From Polyporus tsugae (taxonomy: Eukaryota; Basidiomycota; Agaricomycetes; Polyporales; Polyporaceae), in contig JAHRBS010000001.1 in assembly GCA_024305745.1 (NCBI GenBank), forward strand, positions 744,001-808,000: a stretch of 64,000 nucleotides of DNA, read 5' to 3'. A model generated the notes under the pieces. The model ran no database searches. It was not told the DNA's origin and saw only the letters and a list, made by a program, of their open reading frames with translations. The position numbers and the translations under genes were made by a program. Below are positions 56,368-64,000 of this stretch, piece by piece (within the stretch, counting starts at the first letter, position 1; each line of letters starts with the position of its first letter).

Positions 56368-57814
56368 ATGGCATACCACGGAAAAACGCAGTCCTTCAAC
56401 TGGACGAGGATCATCTCAGCCGGCCAAATGACCACGATTATCATCTGCGCGGATGGACCATCGTTCATAATAGTAAGTCCACTTGGTATGCGACGTTGCT
56501 TAGAGCCACCCGCTAACTACCTTGCCAGTGCGCTTTGGCCATCGCAGCTTCTATTCTTCACTTCGCAACTGGGCTCAGCCGAGCCGTGAAGGTGGTGGAG
56601 GATCGCGTTGCACCACTGACGAATACGCAACCTCCCGAGAACGTCTTCCATTCTCATGGTGCGACAGAAGACAACACTCCGCCGGCACAAACTGCACGAG
56701 GTCCTTGGAATGAGTCCACGAAGGAAGACCCGGAGCCCGTGAGGAAGCAGTCCTTCACTGCGGGCATGCGTACCATTGGGAAAAGGCTCAGCATTTCACG
56801 CACCAAGTCCTTCCTCTCGAAATCCGCAAGAAAGTCCTCCGTGGACCGCCCGCCACCACTGCCACCTCCGTTGCGCACGAATTCCCACTCTCAAGATGTG
56901 CCCGTCCTCGCCGAGCCTATCACCATGGAGGACAAGGACAATTCTGAACCAGCCCGGCCACGCCTATCCACTCTTGAGGCGTCAGCCACGATCGAGACAC
57001 GGTCAGCCACCGAGGACGACGGCATGCAAGAGCTCGAGGGCTCAAAAGAGAGACCACACATCCACCTCCAGATGGAACCAGCACAGAGCACGCTAGCAGC
57101 GCCGGCCGCCGCACCCGCTCCCATGAGCACGACGATCACGTCGTCGTCGTCATCATCATCATCAACCTCCCCCCAGCCTCGCGCCCGCACAACGCCGAAA
57201 GGGCCGCGCCCACGCCCTGCGAGCATGTCCGCCCTCGGCGTGGACGGGCGCCGCCGCTACGCGCGACCCGCGTGCCCGAAGAACTCGCTCCCCGGCGAGA
57301 TCTTCGAGACGCGCTTCGAAAACCCGTTCAAGCCGCGGTCGAAGAGCCTCACCGTGAAGGCAGAAAAAGGTGCGCACGATATCCCCACTCTCCCTGTCCC
57401 GCTCCCGACGCTCATGCGCGGTCCTCCGACTACTCGTTACTCGGAGCAGCCAGCGCCGTAGCGTCTGACGCGCCGAAACGCTGCAGCGTCTTCGACATCT
57501 TCTCGAGCCTGCGCCGGTCGCTCGCCAAGCACAAGCTCGGCGACTCGGAGGTTTCCTCCTATCCCTCCGCCTCTGCCTCTGCGTCTGAATCCCCATCCCC
57601 GCCGTCGTCGCGCCGCACGAGCGTGTCGTCCACGACGGGGACGACGCTCTCCGTCGGGTCCGGGTCCGGGTCCGGGTCGACCAAGTCGAAGTGGTCGTGC
57701 TGCGTGCGTAATGGGGTGCCGCGGACAGACCCGTACGGGCCGCCGTACTTCGCGCAGATGCCCGTATCGAGCAGCGAAGGCCGTCAGGCCCGGGGGCGAT
57801 CGCGACGCGCCTGA
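56368..57814 (+). CDS. Hypothetical Ser/Pro-rich protein with N-terminal hydrophobic segments
   Basis: Exons 56368-56472, 56529-57369 and 57450-57814 join in frame to 436 residues. The start MAYHGKTQSFNWTRI leads to a hydrophobic stretch that crosses the first intron (IIICADGPSFIIV, then CALAIAASILHFATGL), suggesting one or two membrane helices. The remainder is disordered: SISRTKSFLSKSARKSSVD, a Pro cluster, a run of eight Ser encoded by TCG/TCA repeats, and near the end CSVFDIFSSLRRSLAKHKLG, then GSGSGSGS. I do not recognise a family. Further helices may be encoded upstream (56100-56360), where I could not find a convincing join, so the true N-terminus may be missing. If the second intron is not removed the frame would end at 57461 instead. 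Confidence 0.6.
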
Positions 57815-58528
57815 ATTGAGTCCCCTCCGGATCCGCAAGTCGGTCTTGGGGGGAGGGGGAACGGTGCGCTTAGTCGCATGGGCGTGAAGGATGGGCCGGG
57901 GAGGTTGCGGGGAGAGAACGCGTATGGACACTGGCAGGAGCGGACTGTCGAGACTTGGAGCCTGGAACCTGGATGGCGCAGTGGACTGTCGAAATATGCA
58001 AGGACCAGAATGGCGCAGTGGACATTGATATGTATGCATGTTATGAGCGTATAGCCTGCGCGTGATATGTGGCAACTGCGATGCGCACCTTTGCAGCCGT
58101 GAGCTGCATGGCCGCAATGGGTTCGGCGAGCTTATGATCGTCTCGCTTGATACCCTGGATCTTGTATGTATACCGGGTATTGGGACGCGGAGCTGCCGCG
58201 CACATTCAACAGTTGTCGCCCTGCTTTGTCAACCGTCGCCTCGCTTATTTCCACGTTGAACCCCGCTCATTCTGGCATTCTTGCTACAAGATGCGCTGCA
58301 CGAAGGGATAACGATCAATTTACCCGCAAACGCAACACACGTTTCACAGGCGGCCTTATCGCGAATAACAGGACGTTAAATATCCGGCCAATGTTCCGAA
58401 CGAAAAGCACTACTCGACCAAGTCAAAACGAGATCAAATCATCGCAACCCACAATACTCACCTAGATTTAACACCTAACAGTCCTTCAAGCCGAACCCTA
58501 CCGCGACCATCTTGCGAGGAAGGCACAT
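57815..58528. other. Intergenic between convergent genes
   Basis: No open frame with coding character. Nothing else recognised. Confidence 0.55.
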
Positions 58529-58969
58529 TCATCGATCTCGGGGCAAGGTAGCATCCTCCCGCGCACGGTCTTGAACAGTCGCCGGGGCCGTAGATTCGCC
58601 TCGTGAGCCCCCTTCCAGCTCCAGTGTCCGTACTTTCTGCCGCAGCTTCTCGGTCTTCTTCCGCAACTGGGCTTCGCGGCGGCGAGCGTTGTGTAGGTCA
58701 CGTTTGGCCGCTGCGCATCGTTCTCGTGCGATAGTCAGCTCGAGCTTGGTCTCATCCTGGGCACGAAGCGTGTTGTGATGATCAGGAGAGGTCTCGTTCG
58801 GGGTGGGGGGATCACTGCCGTGACGAGCCCGAGGCGGTTTGGGGGCGGTTTGGGATGGGGAGTCGATAGAGCGAGAGCGGGAGGATTTGTTTCCGTTCCG
58901 TTCTCTGGCGATTTGGAGAGCTCGTGCAGAAGCAGCCTTCTGTGCGGGAGAGCGACGGGTGCGGCCCAT
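58529..58969 (-). CDS. Small basic coiled-coil protein
   Basis: One frame of 146 codons from the ATG at 58969, beginning MGRTRRSPAQKAASARALQI. Starts of this kind (MGRT, basic, PAQKAASA) are common in agaricomycete hypothetical proteins, some of them next to transposon-related genes. The second half is a charged coiled coil (ERCAAAKRDLHNARRREAQL, then KKTEKLRQKVRTLELEGG) of leucine-zipper type. No transposase or zinc-finger domain follows, so it may be the 5' part of a longer, decayed gene or a short nuclear protein. The frame is open 12 codons further upstream (to 59005), but the Met at 58969 fits the recurring start. Confidence 0.5.
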   Translation of the reverse strand: MGRTRRSPAQKAASARALQIARERNGNKSSRSRSIDSPSQTAPKPPRARHGSDPPTPNETSPDHHNTLRAQDETKLELTIARERCAAAKRDLHNARRREAQLRKKTEKLRQKVRTLELEGGSRGESTAPATVQDRAREDATLPRDR

Positions 58970-59616
58970 GCCAGCTGCTCGCTCGACTCGGATGGGCAGT
59001 CGCACACTCTAGCTATACTGTGCGCCGCGAAAGCTGCAACGCGTGGGGTCACAGTCACCTGCCAGTGACCGTAGTGACGAACGCGATTGGATTAGGCGCC
59101 TCTCCGGGTTTGTCCGTGCACCGCGTTGAGTCAGCCTTGTTCCGCTCCATAACTTCCAAGGCCTTGCCATGCCTGCAGGCTACCGAAGGTCGTCTACTCG
59201 ACGAACGGGATTATTGCATCCTTCGCTAACGGATACTGGTTGTATCATGCGTATTGAACGCATGGTTTGGAACCCAAGTTGATTCGGCCCGGCAATCCTC
59301 GAACGCTTGAGGGACGGGGGCTGTTGTCGCTGGGTGTGAGTCGATGCTCATCCAGGTTTAACTATCCTCCACTGACTCGCGGTTGCAAGGGCGACAGCGC
59401 AGAGACTCGGAGAGCAGATGATCGGAAGATGAATAGGCAGCCGATTTGGGGCGGAGGAGGTTGGAAGGCGGCTGGTTGGGATCGGCTCTCGGGCTGCCTT
59501 CCGTTGACTTGCATCTCTCCTCGTTGCCGCTTCCCCATGTCCCACTCGGCTTCCATCCTCACTGTCTGAAGGACGACCCGGACCTTGCCGCGCCCTACCT
59601 TGCTTTCTGGATAGAC
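58970..59616. other. Divergent intergenic region
   Basis: It separates the leftward coiled-coil gene from the rightward glucanase gene and must hold both promoters. No clear TATA box or supported frame. Confidence 0.5.
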
Positions 59617-62388
59617 ATGGCGTTTCACGGCGTTCCAAGACCACAACCTACACACAACCTACACGGTGCCCTCGGCTCTCCCCCAAACCCTCAAGGCCAC
59701 AGTCCTATCTTCGACGCTCACGCCACGCCATCCATCCGCATATCCGAAGTGGTTGACCCTGCTCTCCCTTCGACGCCCTTCCTCGAGCGCACCAACTTCG
59801 CCCCCTCGCCCCCATCCAAAGAAGTTTACTACGGCGAGCCGACCCGTTCGGGTCCCACCAAGCGGCCCTTTTACAAGCGGCCATGCGTGTGGATATGCAC
59901 TGGGGTTCTCCTTGTCATCATCATCGTCGTCACCGTCTACAGCAGCGCCAGAATCAAGCAGGAGTCCGACAACAACGCAAACCACAGTTCCAATGTCGGC
60001 GGCGCAGGTCAAGGCGGAGACCCCTCCCACCCTGGCTCCCACCCCAAGACAGCAGTCGTCACCGGGGGCGACGGCAGCACGGTCACCAAGGAGGACGGGA
60101 GCATCTTCACCTACCACAACCCCTTCGGCGGATACTGTACGTCCATCCTCCCCCTCCCCAAACTATATGCGCGCCTGGTTGACTATATGCGTCTCTTTTG
60201 GCGGGTTCCCGTGCGCAGGGGTATACGACGCGGCGAACCCGTTCAACAACAGCGCGCGCGCGAACGCGTGGACGCCCCCGCTCAGCGCCAGCTGGAACTG
60301 GAGCCGCGACCGCATCCACGGCGTGAACCTCGGCGGGCTCTTCGTCCTCGAGCCGTTCATCGTCCCCGCGCTCTTCGAGCAGAACCCGCACGTCGTCGAC
60401 GAGTGGACGCTCAGCGCCGCCCTCCTCCGCAAGGGCCAGCTCCAGCAGGTCCTCGAGGAACACTACAGCACGTTCATCACCGAGGAAGACATCGCCGAGA
60501 TCGCTGGGGCGGGCTTGAACTGGATACGCGTCCCCATCCCCTTCTGGGCCGTCGAGACGTGGGACGACGTGGGCGTGGACGTGGCGGGCCAGAAGGTCTC
60601 GGAGCCGTTCCTGCCGAAGGTATGCTGGAAGTGAGTAGTACCGTCTCCCAGCGCAGGACGCAGTATTTTCTGATCGCTGTATGCGCCTGAAGGTACATTG
60701 TGCGGGTGCTGCAATGGGCGCGCAAGTACGGGATCCGTGTCTTGCTCGACTTGCACACCGTCCCTGGATCGCAGAACGGTACGCCTCCATTATAGTCTCC
60801 AACTGCTGTCCACTCTGATCGTTGGTGGCAGGCTACAACCATTCCGGAAAGTACGGGTCGATCAACTGGCTCAACGGCGTCATGGGCCTGGCGAACGCTC
60901 AGCGTACCCTCGACATCCTGCGGTCCATCGTAGAGTTTGCTTCTCAGGTTCGTGCCACAACCCTCGCCTAGTCGCGACCAATGATTGGTTACTGAGAGGC
61001 GTATCAAGCCTGAGTGGGAGAGCGTTATCATGATGGTAGGGGTCTTGAATGAGCCTTATCTGCCGACCGTCGGTCAGGAGCAATTGCAGTCTTTGTGAGT
61101 GCGTGATATTGTGACACTCTTTGAATTCGCATTGAGTTAGAGTGACAGCTACTACGAAGCATACAAGATGATCCGGGACATCACGGGTGTCGGCGAAGGG
61201 AAGGGGCCAATGATCATCTACCACGACGGCTTCGACACCCTCGAACGGTGGGGAGGTTTCTTGACTGGGGCGGATAGAATCGCAATCGGTATGCATGTCC
61301 ATACCAGCCGATTATAAGCAATGTGAAGCTTACAGCGGGCCGATAGACACCCACGTGTACTTTGCGTTCGGGGGAAACGCAAACCGCGAGCCTGTCAACA
61401 TCACTGCCGAAGGCGGCGATGGCACTATGATGGGCGGTCCATGGCCCAAGCGGGCATGCGACAAGTGGGGACCCGGCATAGCTACTAGGTGCGTCTGCGC
61501 AAACCTGTCAGACATCAGAGCTATCAGAGCCTGACGACTTTCGCCCACAGTCGCAAGGCGTTCGGTATCACCATCGCCGGCGAGTTCAGCAACGCCATCA
61601 ACGACTGCGGCCAGTGGGTCCTCGGTGTCGACCGGCCTCCGTACTACGGCCCCGGCGAAGACTACTGGGAGGACGCGTCGCAGTGGTCGCAAGAGACGAA
61701 GCAAGGGCTCCTCAACTTCGCCAAGGCGTCCATGGACGCGCTCGGCGACTGGTTCTTCTGGACCTGGAAAGTCGGCAACTCGAGCGCGACCAACTCCGTC
61801 CGCGCCCCGCTCTGGTCGTACAAGCTCGGGCTCGAGGGCGGCTGGATGCCCAAGGACCCGCGCGACGCCGCCGGGACGTGCGCAAAGCTCGGCGCCCCCG
61901 CCCCCGCGTGGGACGGCGTGTACCAGCCCTGGCAGACGGGCGGCACGGGCGCGGGCGAGGTTACCCCCGCCGCGGCGCAGAAGGTCTTGCCGTGGCCCCC
62001 GCAAATGGCGAACGTGCCGCACGGCGGCCCCGGGCCCGTGCCGCAGTACATGACGCCGAGCGCGGGCAAGGGCTCCCCGGTGACGCTGCCCCCGCCCGCG
62101 TTCGCGGCCGCGGCGCCGACGATGCGCGTGGGCAACGGGTGGGCGAACGCGAAGGACACGACGCCGGCGGTGACCGCGATCCCGGGGTGCGCGTACCCGA
62201 ACGCGTGGGACGCGCTCGGGGCGCAGGCTCCTGCTGTCGGGTGCGATCCCGCTGGGTTCGTTGAGGCTCAGGCTGTACCTCCCGCCATCCCCTCTGCTCC
62301 CCCCGCCATTCCCGATGCTCAGGTCCCGCCGCCCAACCACGTTGCGCAGGTGGCTGGCGATGACGTTGGCGAGTCTGAGGACGACTAG
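59617..62388 (+). CDS. Membrane-anchored GH5 glucan exo-1,3-beta-glucosidase
   Basis: This GH5 (subfamily 9 type) enzyme trims beta-1,3-glucan, and membrane-anchored forms act in wall remodelling. Eight exons (59617-60136, 60219-60630, 60693-60778, 60832-60947, about 61009-61094, 61149-61288, 61347-61488, 61551-62388) join to 779 residues. The cytosolic N-terminus is about 90 residues, then TKRPFYKRP and one helix (about 91-108, VWICTGVLLVIIIVVTVY): a type II membrane protein. A Ser/His/Gly linker follows. The catalytic domain has WTPPLSASWNWSRDRIHGVN, NLGGLFVLEPF, LDLHTVPGSQNGYNHSG, the acid/base Glu in VGVLNEPYL, HDGF, DTHVYFAF, and the nucleophile Glu in GITIAGEFSNA. The C-terminal 130 residues are Pro/Ala-rich. 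The acceptor of exon 5 is uncertain: 60994 would add RRIK or similar before PEWES. Confidence 0.93.
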
Positions 62389-62666
62389 TGCTGTTGAGGG
62401 GTCCAGGAAGTATACGCGACGAAATAGGATGGGTATATGATAGGATAAGAGGGGGGAGTTGAGTCCGACGGAACGCACAGACGGTCTCGCCGTTATACAC
62501 TTGCACTCGTTTGTAGATTGGGACGGACATGGTAACTGGCATGCGAATCGTGTTCCATTGCAGTACTGTAGTGTCGTGGGGAGAGCGTCAGTAGTGATTA
62601 CCTACGAGTACATCCTTGTTGAGGGCATATGGAAGGTGTCCGAAGCGGAGAGCGGAACGTCGAGTG

Positions 62667-64000
62667 TTAAAAGAAGCGTATGCTCTCTGTCGAAAAGTTG
62701 TTCGCGAGGCGCATGATTACCGCGTTCGACGTGAGCGTGGAGAACTGCACAGTACAAGGGGCGGGCAGTCAGCGCATGCAGGTAGTCAGTCGGTTTGGGC
62801 TCGCGAGCCAGAGAGCTGGAGAAACTCACCCCGTTCCCGATCAGGACCTGGGCGCGCTGCGCGGCAAGCACGTCCACCGCCTGCGAGACGAACTTCTGCT
62901 CCCAGTTCAACACCAGATCGCGGCTGCTCGAGATCGAGTCCCACTCGGCCGCGTCCTTGAGCGCGCTCTTGAGCTCCGCGATGTACGGGGGCTTGCCGTT
63001 CGTCATGATGTGCAGCCGGCGCACGCCCGCCCCTGCAGCCGCGGAACGCACCTCGAGGACCTTTGTGACGATCTCGAGGATAGAGGGGAAGCAGCGGCGG
63101 TGGTAATACTCGAGCTGGTCGGGACTGCCCGTCCACTCGACGGGTAGCTTGCCGTGGGACGTCGCGTTGCCCGGGGGCACGAGCTGGTCGGGGAGCGAGG
63201 GGAAGCTGTTGACGGAGATGAAGGGGTCGCCGATGGAGGCGAGCGTCGTGCAGTGCGAGGCGTAGTCGCCCTGCCGGACGTGGATCGCCATGAGTCCTGG
63301 GATGAGTGGATAGCGCACGGCATTGGTGGTGGTGGTGGCGGTTGGAGCGGAGGTATTGTAGGGGAGAGAGGAGAGGTAGGGCGTGCTGGCGAGAGAGGAC
63401 GGGGGAAGGAAGAGGTCACGGTTGATATCAAAGGCGAGCTCGATTAGAGGGGACCAGGCGATGTAAGTGAGGAGGGGCGTGGAGATGAGGTCCGGCCAAA
63501 TCGACGCAAGGTTGCCTGGTACGCCGAACGTCCTGTAGGCGCGCAAAAGGTTAGTGAGGAACAGGAACAACATGAGCGCGCGTTTCGGAGCAACGGGGTT
63601 AAGAGAGGGGACGCACTCCCAGTGGTCGAAAATTTGCCCCGAACCTTTTTGCGTCTGGAGGCAGGGGTCTGTGACGTTGTTAACTGCCTTGGACCACGCA
63701 CCGATGATGGTCTTAGTGTTGCTGGCGTATACGAGGTCGCTGTGGACCTGTTCTCGGACGAGCTCGCTCTTCGATGGGCATATGTGATCGAAGTAGGTCT
63801 TCGTCACTGCAGAACGGACGTGCTCGTACGGTGTGCCCCACGGTTCGCCAACTATGGGACCTGCAGAACGTCAGTGATACGCGCTGCCAGAGATATAGAA
63901 GCTCTCTACCTCGGATTAGTGCGGTATATGGGATTTGTGAGGGGATTGTGTGGTCAAATGATTGAGTGTATGGGGATCCGTCGTCGCTCCAAGTGTAGTT
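62667..64000 (-). CDS. O-fucosyltransferase-like protein, 5' end beyond the right edge
   Basis: Exons 64000-63910 (partial), 63860-63617, 63532-62830 and 62744-62667 join in frame. The visible part has NYTWSDDGSPYTQSFDH, then IRGPIVGEPWGTPYEH across a splice site, and LASIWPDLISTP. LLTYIAWSPLIELAF is followed by a long insert and MAIHVRQGDYASHC, the motif that resembles the GDP-binding HxRxGD loop of O-fucosyltransferase-like proteins. RRLHIMTNGKPPYIAELK follows, and the end joins VLIGNG to FSTLTSNAVIMRL, a typical terminus (GNGFSSLTSN) of this agaricomycete family. It is probably a Golgi or secretory glycosyltransferase; the N-terminal membrane anchor expected for that would lie outside the window. 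Donor and substrate are inferred only from resemblance. Confidence 0.85.

Noticed and set aside
57133..57165. TCG/TCA trinucleotide run
   Set aside because: It is inside a coding exon and encodes a poly-Ser stretch; it is not treated as an independent repeat feature.
61330..62478. Minus-strand open frame of 382 codons
   Set aside because: It is antisense to the last exons of the GH5 glucanase and extremely Arg-rich, typical of a shadow frame in G/C-rich codons.

Overview
This window reads as nuclear DNA of a filamentous basidiomycete, most likely an agaricomycete of the polypore type. The evidence is short GT-AG introns (mostly 50-80 nt) that interrupt most genes every 100-300 nt, C/G-rich third codon positions, TATA boxes 60-75 bp before several start codons, and families typical of such fungi (multi-exon cytochrome P450s, DUF6534-type seven-helix proteins, F-box proteins, FAM72-domain proteins). 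No rRNA, tRNA, CRISPR array or complete transposon was seen.

Layout, left to right. 0-9 kb: the 5' end of a cytochrome P450 leaving the left edge, palmitoyl-protein thioesterase (PPT1), an M1 aminopeptidase in 24 exons (APE2 type), and the kinetochore protein Dad2 transcribed divergently from it. 9-14.3 kb: an intronless hypothetical gene and a DUF6534-like membrane protein flanked by a short direct repeat. 14.3-22.8 kb: a SCYL1/Cex1-type pseudokinase with HEAT repeats, divergent from a long Ser/Pro-rich protein with ERxWNxPxP repeats and a C-terminal membrane helix. 24.5-29 kb: a proline-rich protein, a decayed P450 and the ESCRT-II subunit Snf8. 29.5-35.4 kb: a tandem array of four metallo-beta-lactamase-fold (lactonase-like) genes, three intact and intronless, one broken. 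37.5-45 kb: a FAM72-domain protein, a conserved coiled-coil protein and several small hypothetical genes. 46-48.4 kb: a complete P450. 49-57.8 kb: an F-box protein, a mitochondrial-type cation diffusion facilitator, a broken monocarboxylate-type MFS transporter and a Ser-rich protein. 58.5-64 kb: a small basic coiled-coil protein, a membrane-anchored GH5 exo-beta-1,3-glucanase and a fucosyltransferase-like gene leaving the right edge.

The genes do not form one obvious pathway. Housekeeping genes (APE2, DAD2, SNF8, SCYL1-type, FAM72-domain, GH5 wall glucanase) alternate with fast-evolving accessory loci: P450s, the MBL array, the MFS transporter and F-box or membrane receptors. The accessory loci show recent duplication followed by decay: one P450 relic, one MBL relic and one MFS relic each sit near or resemble an intact family member. 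Most exon-intron models below were built by hand from splice consensus and reading-frame continuity. Most close in frame from start to stop; places where they do not are stated.
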